From positions 2,287,501 through 2,351,500 of the forward strand of contig NZ_CP012830.1 in NCBI RefSeq assembly GCF_001307155.1: 64,000 nt of DNA. Direction: 5' to 3'. This DNA is from Pseudomonas fluorescens (GTDB lineage Bacteria; Pseudomonadota; Gammaproteobacteria; Pseudomonadales; Pseudomonadaceae). Positions 51,157-63,647 of this stretch are shown piece after piece. The notes beneath the pieces were generated by a model. It ran no database searches. It was given only the letters and a program-made list of their open reading frames with translations, and was not told the DNA's origin. Each line of letters opens with the position of its first letter. The stretch's first letter is position 1. A program made the translations under genes and the position numbers.

Positions 51157-51978
51157 ATGGACCGTTACGTCGTATTCGGTAACCCGATTGGCCACAGTAA
51201 ATCGCCGTTGATCCATCGCCTGTTTGCCGAGCAGACCGCTCAAAAACTGGACTACAGCACCTTGCTGGCGCCGCTGGATGACTTTTCCGGTTGTGCCACG
51301 GAGTTTTTCCGCGAAGGTCGTGGAGCCAACGTCACGGTGCCGTTCAAGGAAGAGGCCTATCGTCTGGCCAACAGCCTGACGGAACGGGCCCAGCGGGCAG
51401 GTGCGGTCAACACCTTGAGCAAACTGGCGGATGGCAGCCTGTTGGGCGACAACACCGATGGTGCCGGGCTGGTGCGGGATTTGACGGTCAACGCCGGATT
51501 CAGCCTGCGCGGTAAACGCATTCTGCTGCTGGGTGCAGGCGGTGCAGTGCGTGGCGCGCTGGAGCCGTTGCTGGCCGAGCAGCCGGCGTCGGTGATCATC
51601 GCCAATCGCACACTGGAAAAAGCCGAGTTGCTGGCTGAACTGTTCGCGGATCTCGGCCCGGTGTCCGCCAGTGGTTTCGACTGGTTGCGTGAGCCCGTGG
51701 ACCTGATTATCAACGCGACGTCGGCCAGCCTGTCAGGCGATGTGCCGCCGATTGCCAGCAGCCTGATCGAACCGGGCAAGACCGTTTGCTACGACATGAT
51801 GTACGGCAAGGAACCGACTTCGTTCTGCCGCTGGGCCAGCGAACACGGCGCCGCGGTGTCGATGGATGGCTTGGGGATGCTCGCCGAACAGGCCGCCGAA
51901 GCGTTCTTCCTGTGGCGCGGCGTACGCCCGGACACCGCCCCTGTGCTGGCTGAACTCCGCCGCCAGTTGGCGCTCTAG
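51157..51978 (+). CDS. aroE: Shikimate dehydrogenase
   Basis: AroE reduces 3-dehydroshikimate with NADPH. The 273 residues start [20 protein letters not shown], the substrate-binding motif. [11 protein letters not shown] with the catalytic lysine, [11 protein letters not shown] and the Rossmann motif [12 protein letters not shown] follow. [16 protein letters not shown] near the end is also conserved. Confidence 0.98.
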   Translation: MDRYVVFGNPIGHSKSPLIHRLFAEQTAQKLDYSTLLAPLDDFSGCATEFFREGRGANVTVPFKEEAYRLANSLTERAQRAGAVNTLSKLADGSLLGDNTDGAGLVRDLTVNAGFSLRGKRILLLGAGGAVRGALEPLLAEQPASVIIANRTLEKAELLAELFADLGPVSASGFDWLREPVDLIINATSASLSGDVPPIASSLIEPGKTVCYDMMYGKEPTSFCRWASEHGAAVSMDGLGMLAEQAAEAFFLWRGVRPDTAPVLAELRRQLAL

Positions 51979-51984
51979 GCTTTT

Positions 51985-52115
51985 GTGGCGAGGGAGCTTG
52001 CTCCCGCTCGGGTGCGAAGCGCCCGCGTTCTTGGCGATCTCACATTGCCTGATGCACCGAGTTGGCAAGTTTTAGGGCCGCTTCGCACCCCAGCGGGAGC
52101 AAGCTCCCTCGCCAC
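51985..52115. repeat. REP doublet, copy 3
   Basis: GTGGCGAGGGAGCTTGCTCC at the left and its inverse ending CTCCCTCGCCAC at the right, with GGTGCGAAGCGCC and GGCCGCTTCGCACC inside. It lies between aroE and the SulP gene, which converge on it. Confidence 0.9.
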
Positions 52116-52141
52116 AGGGGTCGACGCGGTATTTGCGTGTT

Positions 52142-53710
52142 TCAATCCTCAAACCGGATTGGGCATTTCTCCGGTCCTTCCAGTCTCAACAACTCTTCGA
52201 CCACATGCCCGCGCGCCCGGCGCAGGATCAGGCTGCGGCCTTGTCTGAGCAGTCGTCGCGCTTCCTGGTGCAGCATCTCTACGCCGGAATAGTCGATGAA
52301 ATTGATGTACTGCCCTTCGATTACCACCTTCAAGCCTTGAGTACGTTGCAGGCGGACTTGCAGGTAGTGGCTGGCGCCGAAGAAGATCGAGCCACCGACC
52401 CGCAGAATCTCTTCATCGCCTTCGCTCCATTGCTGCACGCGGGGTTGCGAGGTGCGTTTGAGGTAGAAAAACAGCGAGACCAACACCCCGGCGTAGATCG
52501 CCGTTTGTAGCTCCAGCAGTAATGTGGCGACGCACGTCAGCGCCATCACCGCGAATTCGGCATGGCTGACCCGGAACAACGCGCGAATGCCGCGATGGTC
52601 CACCAATCCCCAGCAAATCAGCAGAATGCTCCCGGCCATCGCTGGAATCGGGATATGCGCTATCAGCGTCGCCCCGGTCAGTGCAAACAACGCCACCCAC
52701 AGCGCCGAGAACACCCCGGCCAGTGGCGAGCAGGCACCCGCCTCATAACTCAATCCCGAACGGGTAAAGGAGCCGGCCGACAGCGAGCCTGCGAAAAAGC
52801 TGCCGACGATGTTCGAAAGCCCCTGCGCGCGGACCTCCTGATTCGCATCGAGTAACTGCTGCGAGCGTTGCGACAAGGAGCGGGCAATCGACAGGCTGGT
52901 CACCAGCCCGAGCATGCCGACTGCCACCGCACTGGGCAGCAGGCGCAACACCAGGTCCAGATCCAGCGGCAACGGGCTGAATGGCGGTAACCGGCCGACG
53001 AACGAGCTGACCAACTTCACATGGCCAAACATCGACGGCCACAGCCACACCAACAGGCCGCTGAAAATCAGGCTGATCAACAGGCTCGGCCAGCGTGGCA
53101 GCAGCAGTTTCAGCACAATGCCCACTGCCAGTGTGCCAAGACCCAGCACCAGCGACGGTTTATCCAGCGCGCCAATGTCGCCGATCAGTGACACCAGGCT
53201 GTTCAGCGCCGTGGCCTGATTCGGCAGGTCCAGCCCCAACAGGTTCGGCAACTGCCCAAGGGCGATCACCACTGCCGCACCGAGGGTGAAACCCAGCACC
53301 ACCGAGTGCGAGACAAAGTTCACCAGCGCGCCAAAGCGCAACATGCCCAGCAGCCACTGGAAAATACCGGCGAGGAAGGTCAGCAGCAGGATCAGCGTGA
53401 TGTAGTCCTGGGAACCGGGCACGGCCAAGGGACTGACGCTGGCGTAAAGAACGATAGAGATCGCTGCTGTCGGGCCGCAGATCAAATGCCAGGACGACCC
53501 CCAGAGGCAGGCAATCAATACCGGGATGATGGCAGCGTACAAGCCGTATTCGGCGGGTAACCCGGCGATCAGGGCGTAGGCAATGGATTGTGGTAACGCA
53601 AGAATCGCCCCGCTGAGGCCAACGACAAGGTCGCGGCCGACGCTGGCGCGGGTTTGCCGGGGCAGCCAACTGAGAAAGGGGAAGAGCTTATGGCGTCTGG
53701 AGATTGCCAT
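52142..53710 (-). CDS. SulP-family anion transporter with STAS domain
   Basis: The 522 residues have about 12 hydrophobic segments starting with GLSGAILALPQSIAYALIAG, the SulP signature region. The SLSAGSFTRSGLSYEAGACS block follows, and a short C-terminal STAS domain comes last (VIEGQYINFIDYSGVEMLHQ). Substrates in the family include sulfate and bicarbonate; which one applies is unclear. Confidence 0.92.
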   Translation of the reverse strand: MAISRRHKLFPFLSWLPRQTRASVGRDLVVGLSGAILALPQSIAYALIAGLPAEYGLYAAIIPVLIACLWGSSWHLICGPTAAISIVLYASVSPLAVPGSQDYITLILLLTFLAGIFQWLLGMLRFGALVNFVSHSVVLGFTLGAAVVIALGQLPNLLGLDLPNQATALNSLVSLIGDIGALDKPSLVLGLGTLAVGIVLKLLLPRWPSLLISLIFSGLLVWLWPSMFGHVKLVSSFVGRLPPFSPLPLDLDLVLRLLPSAVAVGMLGLVTSLSIARSLSQRSQQLLDANQEVRAQGLSNIVGSFFAGSLSAGSFTRSGLSYEAGACSPLAGVFSALWVALFALTGATLIAHIPIPAMAGSILLICWGLVDHRGIRALFRVSHAEFAVMALTCVATLLLELQTAIYAGVLVSLFFYLKRTSQPRVQQWSEGDEEILRVGGSIFFGASHYLQVRLQRTQGLKVVIEGQYINFIDYSGVEMLHQEARRLLRQGRSLILRRARGHVVEELLRLEGPEKCPIRFED

Positions 53711-53756
53711 GGGGCCTCTCGGTCGGAATCATTCAAAGGCGTCAGGATAAAGCATT

Positions 53757-53886
53757 GTGGCGAGGGAGCTTGCTCCCGCTGGGCTGCATAACAGCCCCAA
53801 AACCGGCAATCGCGCTCTTTCAGATACAACGCAATGAGCGATTTTGCGACCGCTGCGCGGTCGAGCGGGAGCAAGCTCCCTCGCCA
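53757..53886. repeat. REP doublet, copy 4
   Basis: This has the same paired arms as copies 1, 3 and 5, with ACAGCCCCAAAACCG and GACCGCTGCGCGGTC inside. It separates the SulP gene from choX. Confidence 0.9.
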
Positions 53887-53904
53887 CAGGGTGGTCAGAG
53901 ATCC

Positions 53905-54825
53905 CTACAGTTTGGCCTTTACGGCTGGCAACGCGTCCTTCCCATCCACGGTCTTCACGCCATCCAGCCACTTGTCCAGCACCGCCGGATTGGCCTTGAT
54001 CCACGCCTTCGCCGCGTCGGCGTTGCTGAGCTTCTTGTTGACCACTTCGGCCATGATGCTGTTCTCCATCTCCTGGGTGAAGCTCAGGTTGGTCAACAGT
54101 TTGCCGACGTTCGGGCAGGCCTGTGCATAACCTTTGCGGGTCAAGGTGTGCACACTGCCGGTGTCGCCGAAGTATTTCTCGCCGCCCTTCAGGTAATGCA
54201 TTTTCAGCTGCACGTTCATCGGGTGCGGGGTCCAGCCGAGGAAGGTCACGAACTTCTGCTTTTTCACCGCGCGGGACACTTCGGCGAGCATTGCCTGTTC
54301 GCTGGATTCGATCAGCTTCCATTGGCCGAGGTCGAAATCGTTCTTCTTGATGATCTCTTGCAGCGAGATGTTCGCCGGGGCTCCGGAGCCTATGCCGTAG
54401 ATCTTCTTGTCGAACTTGTCGGCGTATTTGTTCAAGTCGGCAAAGTTATGCACACCGGCGTCCCACACGTAGTCTGGCACTGCCAGGGTGAACTCGGTGC
54501 CGTCGAGGTTCTTCGACAGCTGGGTGACATCGCCATTGGCCACGAATTTGTCGTAGAAGCCCTGCTGCGCCGGCATCCAGTTACCCAGGAACACATCGAC
54601 CTGGCCGTCCTTGAGCCCGCCAAAGGTGATCGGCACCGCCAAGGTGTCGACCTTGGCCTTGTAGCCCATGCCTTCAAGCAGGAAACCGGTGATGGCGTTG
54701 GTTGCGGCAATGTCGCTCCAGCCCGGGTCCGCCATTTTCACCGTGTCGCAACTTTGCTCGGCGTAGGCCGAAACGCTGCTCAAGGCCAGCAGCCCCGCCG
54801 TCAGTACTGTGGATAACTTTTGCAT
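53905..54825 (-). CDS. choX: Choline-binding periplasmic protein of an ABC transporter (ChoX-like)
   Basis: The 306 residues have a signal peptide (MQKLSTVLTAGLLALSSVSA). The OpuAC-type fold follows with DPGWSDIAATNAITGFLLEG, GLKDGQVDVFLGNWMPAQQG and FLGWTPHPMN, whose aromatic residues form the choline cage. It lies 15 bp after betC on the same strand, so the two are likely co-transcribed for choline-O-sulfate use. The permease and ATPase are not in the window. Confidence 0.92.
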   Translation of the reverse strand: MQKLSTVLTAGLLALSSVSAYAEQSCDTVKMADPGWSDIAATNAITGFLLEGMGYKAKVDTLAVPITFGGLKDGQVDVFLGNWMPAQQGFYDKFVANGDVTQLSKNLDGTEFTLAVPDYVWDAGVHNFADLNKYADKFDKKIYGIGSGAPANISLQEIIKKNDFDLGQWKLIESSEQAMLAEVSRAVKKQKFVTFLGWTPHPMNVQLKMHYLKGGEKYFGDTGSVHTLTRKGYAQACPNVGKLLTNLSFTQEMENSIMAEVVNKKLSNADAAKAWIKANPAVLDKWLDGVKTVDGKDALPAVKAKL

Positions 54826-54840
54826 GTTCTTCCCCTTACG

Positions 54841-56355
54841 TTATTGGTTTTGGCAGGGTTGTGGATAACGTGCTTTGCGCTCCAGATCATCGAGGTCGAT
54901 ATGGTTGCGCATGTACTGCTGACTGGCATCGATAAACGGCTGGTGATCCCAGCTCTTCAGCTTGCCGAACGTCAGCGCCTGGGCGACGAAACGTCGTCGA
55001 CGCTGGCTGGCGAGAACCCGTTGGTGGATTTCCGGAATATTCCATTTAGCCCGTGCTTCGGCGAGAAAACCGTCGAACAACTGGCGATGTTGCAAGGATT
55101 GGCTGAGTTCTTCCTGTTCATGCGGATCGTTGTGCACGTCGAAAAGCAGGCACGGATCGTCTTCGCTGTAGATGAATTTGTAGGCGCCACGGCGGATCAT
55201 CATCAGCGGACTGATGGTGCCTTCGGCCATGTATTCACCAAACACTTCGTCGTGTCCGCCCTGCCCTTGCAGGTGCGGCACCAGCGAGCGACCGTCCAGT
55301 GGCAAGCCGGGCTCTAACGTGCCGCCGGCCAGTTCCACCAGGGTTGGCAGCAAGTCGGCGGTGGACACCGCAGCGCCGACTCGCCCAGCGGCGAACTGCC
55401 CCGGTGCGCTGACCAGCAGCGGCACGCGGGCGGCCATTTCGAACCAGTGCATTTTGTACCAGAGCCCACGCTCGCCGAGCATGTCGCCGTGGTCGCCAGA
55501 GAAAACGATGATGGTGTCGTCGATCAGCCCCGTATCCTCGAGGGTTTGCAGAAGTTTGCCGACGTTGCTGTCGATATAGCTGCACGCACCGAAATAGGCG
55601 CGGCGCGCATCGCGAATCTTATCCACAGGCAGCGGCTTGTCCCACAGGTCGTACACTTTGAGCAGGCGCTGGGAATGCGGATCGAGATCGGTTTGCGCCG
55701 GGGTTTCCGGCAATGGGATGTCGTTGTCGTCGTACAGGTCCCAAAAGGCCTTGGGAATGGTGTACGGATCGTGTGGGTGAGTCATCGACACGGTCAGGCA
55801 AAACGGCTGATCGCCATCTTCGCGGATGTGATCGAACAGGTACTGCTGGGCCTTGAACACCACCTCCTCGTCGAAATCCAGCTGATTGGTGCGCACGCAA
55901 GGCCCGGCCTGTAGCACCGAGGACATGTTGTGATACCAGCTCGGGCGTACGTCCGGCTCATCCCAGTTCACTGCCCAACCGTAGTCAGCCGGGTAGATGT
56001 CGCTGGTTAGGCGTTCTTCGTAGCCATGCAACTGATCCGGGCCACAGAAGTGCATCTTGCCGGACAACGCGGTGCGGTAGCCGAGGCGCCGCAGGTAGTG
56101 GGCATAGGTCGGTACATCTGCCGGAAAATCCGCCGCGTTGTCGTAGGCGCCGATCTTGCTCGGTAATTGGCCGCTGACCAGGGTGAAACGCGAAGGGGCA
56201 CACAACGGGCTGTTGCAATACGCAGCGTCGAACACCACGCCTTGTGCGGCGAGGCGGCTCAGGTTGGGCAGCTTGATCGGCGATGAACCGTAGAACGGCA
56301 ACAGGGGCGCGGCCATTTGATCGGCCATGATGAAAAGAATGTTCTTGCGCTTCAT
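54841..56355 (-). CDS. betC: Choline sulfatase
   Basis: BetC splits choline-O-sulfate into choline and sulfate. The 504 residues start MKRKNILFIMADQMAAPLLP. They carry the sulfatase signature PLCAPSRFTLVSG, whose cysteine is turned into formylglycine, then GKMHFCGPDQLHGYEERL and SGDHGDMLGERGLWYK. The frame goes six codons further up; ATG 56355 fits the family better. It is divergent from its regulator. Confidence 0.96.
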   Translation of the reverse strand: MKRKNILFIMADQMAAPLLPFYGSSPIKLPNLSRLAAQGVVFDAAYCNSPLCAPSRFTLVSGQLPSKIGAYDNAADFPADVPTYAHYLRRLGYRTALSGKMHFCGPDQLHGYEERLTSDIYPADYGWAVNWDEPDVRPSWYHNMSSVLQAGPCVRTNQLDFDEEVVFKAQQYLFDHIREDGDQPFCLTVSMTHPHDPYTIPKAFWDLYDDNDIPLPETPAQTDLDPHSQRLLKVYDLWDKPLPVDKIRDARRAYFGACSYIDSNVGKLLQTLEDTGLIDDTIIVFSGDHGDMLGERGLWYKMHWFEMAARVPLLVSAPGQFAAGRVGAAVSTADLLPTLVELAGGTLEPGLPLDGRSLVPHLQGQGGHDEVFGEYMAEGTISPLMMIRRGAYKFIYSEDDPCLLFDVHNDPHEQEELSQSLQHRQLFDGFLAEARAKWNIPEIHQRVLASQRRRRFVAQALTFGKLKSWDHQPFIDASQQYMRNHIDLDDLERKARYPQPCQNQ

Positions 56356-56469
56356 GAGATCGCGGCATTCCATAGTGAGCAGTTATGCGAAAGTGCTGTG
56401 ATCGAGGATGTAGCCCACGCACTTCGCGGTAAAGCCCACGCCCGGCAATGACTAGGATAAGCACAGCTT

Positions 56470-57420
56470 ATGTATGACGCCCTTGGTGATTTGTCCCTGG
56501 ACCTGTTTCGCGCCTTTGAAGCCGCGGCACGTCATCGCAGCTTTACCGCTGCGGCGGTGGAGCTCGGCACCACGCAGCCCGCCGTCAGCCAGCAGCTCAA
56601 ACGGCTGGAGGAGCAACTCGGCACGCGGCTGTTCGACCGCATCTACCGAGGCATCGAGCTGACCGAGGCCGGGGCGATTCTGTTCGAGCAGGTGCAGGTC
56701 GGTTTGCAGAGCATCGACGCCGGGCTGAATGCAATCAGCGCCCAGCATCAGCACGAAGTGTTGCAGGTTGCCACCGACTTTGCCTTCGCCGCCTATTGGC
56801 TGATGCCGCGTTTACACCGTTTTCATGAGGCCAATCCACAGGTGGATGTCAGCCTGGTCACCAGCGAGCGCAGCCACAACATGCTGCGCACTGACATCGA
56901 CGTGGCCGTGCTGTTTGGCGATGGGCGCTTCAAGCAGGGCGAAAGCCATTGGCTGTTCAGTGAAGAGGTGTTCCCGGTGTGCAGCCCGCTGCTGCTCAAA
57001 GACCGCGCAGTGCCCCTGCCCGCCCACGCTCTACAAGAGTTGCCGCTGCTGCATTTACGTGGCGAAAACAGCAGCCACTGGTTCGACTGGAGCGGCGTGT
57101 TCCGCACCTTGGGTATCGCCACACCGCCCGCGCCCGGGCAGTTGCGTTTCGACAACTACACACTGTTGATTCAAGCGGCGATTGGCGGTCAGGGCGTGGC
57201 TATTGGTTGGCGACACCTTGTGGATAACTTGCTGGCGCAAGGCTTGTTGTGCCGACCGATTGCCGAGACGGCGATATCGAGCTTCGGCTATTACGTGGTC
57301 TTGCCCCAGCGCAAGCGCCGCAGTGCGCTGATCCAGCAGTTCGTCGATTGGCTGATGACCGAACAGGCCAGCAGCGCGGAGTCGCTGACAGGTTTGGCGC
57401 TGCCGTCTATTGCGGTGTAG
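56470..57420 (+). CDS. LysR-type regulator of choline sulfate use
   Basis: The 316 residues start MYDALGDLSLDLFRAFEAAA with the helix-turn-helix RSFTAAAVELGTTQPAVSQQ, followed by the LysR effector domain. It is divergent from betC-choX and only 115 bp away. LysR proteins in this position are known as choline-sulfate regulators, so it most likely activates betC. The 115-bp gap should hold its binding site. Confidence 0.9.
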   Translation: MYDALGDLSLDLFRAFEAAARHRSFTAAAVELGTTQPAVSQQLKRLEEQLGTRLFDRIYRGIELTEAGAILFEQVQVGLQSIDAGLNAISAQHQHEVLQVATDFAFAAYWLMPRLHRFHEANPQVDVSLVTSERSHNMLRTDIDVAVLFGDGRFKQGESHWLFSEEVFPVCSPLLLKDRAVPLPAHALQELPLLHLRGENSSHWFDWSGVFRTLGIATPPAPGQLRFDNYTLLIQAAIGGQGVAIGWRHLVDNLLAQGLLCRPIAETAISSFGYYVVLPQRKRRSALIQQFVDWLMTEQASSAESLTGLALPSIAV

Positions 57421-57460
57421 CGTTGCGGGTGAGGAATGAATCCCGAGACACGAGAACGCT

Positions 57461-57787
57461 ATGCAACGAATCAAGGGCTATCACGCCCATGTGTACTTTG
57501 ACGCGAACACCATCGATCAGGCGCGAGCCCTGTGTGAGCAGGCTGCGCAGCTGTTCCCGCTGAAGATGGGCCGGGTCCACGAACGGCTGGTCGGCCCGCA
57601 CCCGGACTGGAGCTGCCAGCTGGCCTTTGCACCGGAGTTGCTCGGCGAAGTGCTGCCGTGGCTGGCGCTTAATCGCAAAGGTCTGGTGGTGTTTGTACAC
57701 CCGGATACGGGCGACGACCTGGCGGACCACACCGACCATGCGATCTGGATGGGTGCGGTTCGGCCACTGGATTTGTCGATTTTTTGA
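57461..57787 (+). CDS. DOPA 4,5-dioxygenase family protein
   Basis: This 108-residue protein has YHAHVYFD at the start, GPHPDWSCQLAF in the middle and VFVHPDTGDDLADHTDHAIW near the end. These give the histidines of the small DOPA-dioxygenase fold. The bacterial substrate is usually not known. It starts 40 bp after the LysR gene. Confidence 0.9.
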   Translation: MQRIKGYHAHVYFDANTIDQARALCEQAAQLFPLKMGRVHERLVGPHPDWSCQLAFAPELLGEVLPWLALNRKGLVVFVHPDTGDDLADHTDHAIWMGAVRPLDLSIF

Positions 57788-57813
57788 GCATATGTTCAGT
57801 ACAGTGCAAACCC

Positions 57814-57943
57814 GTGGCGAGGGAGCTTGCTCCCGCTGGGTCGCGAAGCGGCCCCAACTTCAACGACCCGGTTACATCAGGTAAGACGAGGTCGCTGAGT
57901 TACGACTGCTACGCAGTCGAGCGGGAGCAAGCTCCCTCGCCAC
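57814..57943. repeat. REP doublet, copy 5
   Basis: The arms are the same GTGGCGAGGGAGCTTGCTCC and its inverse, with GGTCGCGAAGCGGCC and GACTGCTACGCAGTC inside. It lies between converging genes. Confidence 0.9.
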
Positions 57944-57952
57944 GGACGGTAT

Positions 57953-58384
57953 TTAGTACAGAACCCCTTCCAGCACTTCATAAACCACCCCGGTGCCTAT
58001 GGCGATCAGCACGATGTCACCGCCCATGCGTCGCCATTCGTAACCTGGGTAATACGGCAAGCGTTCGAGGGCCCGGCTGTCCAGGCGCTCACCATAGTAG
58101 CCGCGCGGCAAGGGTTGGCCTCTGACCCAGCGAACGCCTGGCGGTGGTGGTGCACCGCGGACGAAATACCCGTGGTTGACGCGGATCACTTCGCGCACCG
58201 GACCGAAGTCCTGCGGTGGCCGTCTGTATTCAGGGCGGTGATCGCGGTGATCATCGCCGCGATGCTCATACCGCGGGCCACCGCGATCATGATCGTCGCG
58301 CTCATCGGCGCTTACGTGGAGCAAGGGCGTGGCGCTGAGCATCAATACACCCAGGCTGGCGATCAAGCGTTTGGGCATTTTCAT
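57953..58384 (-). CDS. RcnB-like periplasmic protein, His/Arg-rich
   Basis: The 143 residues have a signal peptide (MKMPKRLIASLGVLMLSATP). A His/Asp/Arg-rich stretch (DERDDHDRGGPRYEHRGDDH) follows, then a C-terminal part of the RcnB type (GYEWRRMGGDIVLIAIGTGV). RcnB in E. coli takes part in nickel/cobalt balance; here metal binding is only suggested by the His-rich part. ATG 58384 has AGGA upstream. Confidence 0.8.
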   Translation of the reverse strand: MKMPKRLIASLGVLMLSATPLLHVSADERDDHDRGGPRYEHRGDDHRDHRPEYRRPPQDFGPVREVIRVNHGYFVRGAPPPPGVRWVRGQPLPRGYYGERLDSRALERLPYYPGYEWRRMGGDIVLIAIGTGVVYEVLEGVLY

Positions 58385-58411
58385 TTGGGTCTTCCTCAGA
58401 GCATCCACAGC

Positions 58412-58446
58412 AAAAAAAGGGGCTTAGAACTCGGTTCCAAACCCCT
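58412..58446 (-). terminator. Terminator of trpBA
   Basis: On the minus strand AGGGGTTTGGAACC - gagttcta - AGCCCCT is followed by seven T. It lies about 60 bp after the trpA stop. Confidence 0.75.
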
Positions 58447-58507
58447 GGGTCTTGCTATTTAGTCTGCGGCGCCGGGCACTAATTCCTCTGTATCAGGAAC
58501 TTTACTC

Positions 58508-59319
58508 TTAGCTGACGCGGGCTTTACGCACACCTTCGGATAACGCCGAGCACAGGCCGAGTACGCCGTCGATGGCCTGCTCGGGTGTGGTTGCGTTAGC
58601 GATGTGGTCGATCAGTGCCGAACCCACCACCACGCCGTCTGCCAGACGGGCGATGGACGCCGCTTGCTCTGGTGTGCGGATGCCGAACCCGATGCTGATC
58701 GGCAGGTCGGTGTGGCGACGCAAGCGGGCCACGGCTTCTTCGACGTGTTCCAGGGTCGCTGCGCCAGCACCGGTCACACCGGCCACCGACACGTAGTACA
58801 CAAAACCGGAACTGCCATTGAGCACCGTCGGCAGACGCACGTCGTCGGTGGTCGGTGTGGTCAGGCGGATGAAGTCGATGCCAGCCGCTTGCGCCGGGTC
58901 GCACAGCTCGGCGTTATGTTCTGGCGGCATGTCGACCACGATCAGGCCATCGACACCGGCTTCCTTGGCATCGCTGATGAAACGCGGTACGCCGTAATAA
59001 TGAATCGGGTTGAAGTAACCCATCAGCACCAGCGGCGTGTGGTTGTTGTCTTTGCGGAACTCGCGAACCATTTGCAGGGTTTTCGCCAGGTTTTGCTTGG
59101 CGCCCAGGGCGCGGATGTTGGCGAGCTGGATTGCCGGGCCGTCGGCCATCGGATCGGTGAAGGGCATGCCCAGTTCGATCACGTCGGCACCTGCCGCTGG
59201 TAAACCTTTGAGGATCGCCAGCGAGGTGTCATAGCTCGGGTCGCCGGCAGTGACGAAGGTCACCAGGGCGGCGCGGTTCTGTTCTTTGAGTTCGGCGAAG
59301 CGCGTTTGCAGGCGGCTCA

Positions 59320-59320
<1 letters not shown>
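58508..59320 (-). CDS. trpA: Tryptophan synthase alpha subunit
   Basis: TrpA splits indole-3-glycerol phosphate to indole. The 270 residues start [20 protein letters not shown] and contain the signature [20 protein letters not shown]. Then come [12 protein letters not shown], and [10 protein letters not shown] and [11 protein letters not shown] for the phosphate site. Its ATG shares one base with the trpB stop (TGATG). The longer open frame upstream lies inside trpB and is not used. Confidence 0.97.
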
Positions 59321-61539
<2,219 letters not shown>

Positions 61540-61543
<4 letters not shown>

Positions 61544-61866
61544 TGGCCGCGTTTGTATAGCAGATACGCGGCCAGCAAACCCAAGGCACCGACTGCGACG
61601 CTAGCGCTAGTCCATGGGTGTTCCTGGGCGTAATCGCGGGTGGCGATCCCGGTTTCGCGGGTTTTGACTTTGACTTCTTCGTATGCATCGCTGAGCAGGT
61701 GGCGCGAGTGTCTCAGCGCGTTCTCGGCGTTGTTTTTGAGGGCCTTGAGAGTTTTCAGCGACTCGTCCGAGGTATCACTCTTCAAGCTTTCCAGCGACTT
61801 GAGCAGACTTTCGATCTCGGCTTCCATGCTTTGCAATGAGGCTTTACGCAACGAGGTGATGGCCAT
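61540..61866 (-). CDS. DUF883 (ElaB/YqjD-type) membrane-anchored protein
   Basis: The 108 residues are helical, with acidic heptads ([20 protein letters not shown]) and [20 protein letters not shown] before a final YLLYKRGH, the usual C-terminal membrane anchor. Relatives bind ribosomes in stationary phase. AGGAG precedes the start. Confidence 0.88.
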
Positions 61867-62008
61867 GATGACTCTCCTTCATTGATTGAGTGCTTGTGTT
61901 GGTTGGGACTCCAACGGTTCGGGAAAGTGCATTCATTTTGAACCTTCAACGACAGAAGAAATACCGACAATCGCTGCTAGGCTCTAATCACAATTCCAGG
62001 AGAACGCC

Positions 62009-62224
62009 ATGACTGACCATCACACTTACAAGAAAGTCGAACTGGTTGGCTCGTCCCCTACCAGCATTGAAGATGCCATCAACAATGCATTGGCCGAGGC
62101 CAGCAAAAGCATCAAGCTGATGGAGTGGTTCGAGGTTACCGAAACCCGCGGGCACATCAAGGACGGCAAGGCGGCACACTTTCAGGTCACGCTCAAAGTC
62201 GGGTTCCGGATTGCCAATAGCTGA
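62009..62224 (+). CDS. Dodecin, flavin-binding protein
   Basis: The 71 residues start MTDHHTYKKVELVGSSPTSI, continue EDAINNALAEASKSIKLMEW, and then FEVTETRGHIKDGKAAHFQV. This is the dodecin fold, which forms a twelve-subunit flavin store. CAGGAG lies upstream. Confidence 0.93.
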   Translation: MTDHHTYKKVELVGSSPTSIEDAINNALAEASKSIKLMEWFEVTETRGHIKDGKAAHFQVTLKVGFRIANS

Positions 62225-62356
62225 GGTTGAGCTAGGCTTCTGAACTTGTGCGCTGGCCGATTGCCATAGGGAATGGCAAAGCGCTACTTCGTCTTGGGCG
62301 TCAGGTGCCCGAGTGTTAACGCTTACCCCTTTTGATCCGACCAGGGAATGTGACCG

Positions 62357-62578
62357 ATGAAGAAATTTATATTGGCGGTGGGTTTGTTGAGCATTGCGGG
62401 AACAACCTTTGCGGCGGGCAAACCGTGCGAAGAGCTGAAAAGCGAAATTGCGGCAAAAATCGATGCCAAGGGCTCCAAAAACTATTCGCTGGAAATCGTC
62501 GATAAAGGCGCGGCCGCGGGTGGCAAGGTGGTCGGAAAATGCGAGGCAGGCAAGAAGGTCATCGTCTACAAGAAGTAG
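62357..62578 (+). CDS. DUF1161 small periplasmic protein
   Basis: The 73 residues have a signal peptide (MKKFILAVGLLSIAGTTFAA). CEELKSEIAAKIDAKGSKNY follows, then a second cysteine in VGKCEAGKKVIVY, giving a likely disulfide. The function is unknown. Confidence 0.88.
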   Translation: MKKFILAVGLLSIAGTTFAAGKPCEELKSEIAAKIDAKGSKNYSLEIVDKGAAAGGKVVGKCEAGKKVIVYKK

Positions 62579-62600
62579 GTTGAGTCAGCTGTTTATGTAA

Positions 62601-62627
62601 AGCCGACGCCATGGCGTCGGCTTTTTT
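62601..62627 (+). terminator. Terminator after DUF1161 gene
   Basis: The perfect hairpin GCCGACGCC/GGCGTCGGC (AT loop) is followed by six T. Confidence 0.9.
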
Positions 62628-62645
62628 GCAGGCGCTTTCCGAGCC

Positions 62646-63647
62646 TTAGCCCTTCATTACTTGTGCCAGCAGTTCGTAGGAATGCAGGCGATCAGCGTGT
62701 TCGTACAGGTCACAGGTGAAGATCAACTCGTCGGCTTGAGTCTGCTCGATCAGCACTTCAAGTTTGCCGCGAATTTTCGCCGGGCTGCCGACCATCGCCA
62801 GGCCGAGGAAATCACCGGCGGCTTCTTTCTCATGGGGCAACCACAGGCCATCCATGGTTTTCACCGGTGGCCGTTGAACCAGGCTTTGGCCGCGCATCAG
62901 CGCCAGGATTCGTTGGTAGACCGAGGTTGCCAGGTAATCGGCTTGTTCGTCGGTGTCGGCGGCTACCAGCGGCACGCCCAGCATCACGTAGGGTTTATCC
63001 AGTACGGCTGAAGGCTTGAAGTGATTGCGGTAAACCCGAATCGCTTCATGCATATAACGCGGTGCGAAATGCGAGGCGAAGGCGTAAGGCAAACCGCGCT
63101 CGCCGGCCAGTTGCGCGCTGAACAGGCTGGAGCCCAGCAGCCAGACCGGCACATGGGTGCCGGTGCCGGGCATCGCGATAATGCGCTGGTCCGGCGTGCG
63201 TGGGCCCAGGTAGCGCAGCAGTTCGGCGACGTCTTCGGGGAAATCGTCGGCGCTGCCGGAGCGTTCACGGCGCAAGGCGCGGGCGGTCATCTGATCGGAG
63301 CCCGGTGCGCGACCCAGACCGAGGTCGATTCGCCCCGGATAGAGGCTTTCAAGGGTGCCGAATTGTTCGGCAATCACCAGCGGCGCATGGTTGGGCAGCA
63401 TCACGCCACCGGAGCCGACACGAATGCTCGACGTGCCGCCGGCCAGATAGCCAAGCAGTACGGAAGTCGCAGAGCTGGCGATGCCATCCATGTTGTGGTG
63501 TTCGGCGACCCAGAAGCGGTTATAGCCCCACTTCTCCACGTGTTGCGCCAGGTCCAGCGAGTTACGCAGCGATTGCGCAGGGCTGCCGTTCTCGCGAACG
63601 GGCACCAGGTCCAGCGTCGAGAACTTGATATCGGACAGTTGTTTCAT
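62646..63647 (-). CDS. Luciferase-like flavin monooxygenase (LLM family)
   Basis: The 333 residues have the LLM barrel features: [40 protein letters not shown], and [20 protein letters not shown]. The substrate is unknown. It faces the DUF1161 gene across a terminator. Confidence 0.92.
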   Translation of the reverse strand: MKQLSDIKFSTLDLVPVRENGSPAQSLRNSLDLAQHVEKWGYNRFWVAEHHNMDGIASSATSVLLGYLAGGTSSIRVGSGGVMLPNHAPLVIAEQFGTLESLYPGRIDLGLGRAPGSDQMTARALRRERSGSADDFPEDVAELLRYLGPRTPDQRIIAMPGTGTHVPVWLLGSSLFSAQLAGERGLPYAFASHFAPRYMHEAIRVYRNHFKPSAVLDKPYVMLGVPLVAADTDEQADYLATSVYQRILALMRGQSLVQRPPVKTMDGLWLPHEKEAAGDFLGLAMVGSPAKIRGKLEVLIEQTQADELIFTCDLYEHADRLHSYELLAQVMKG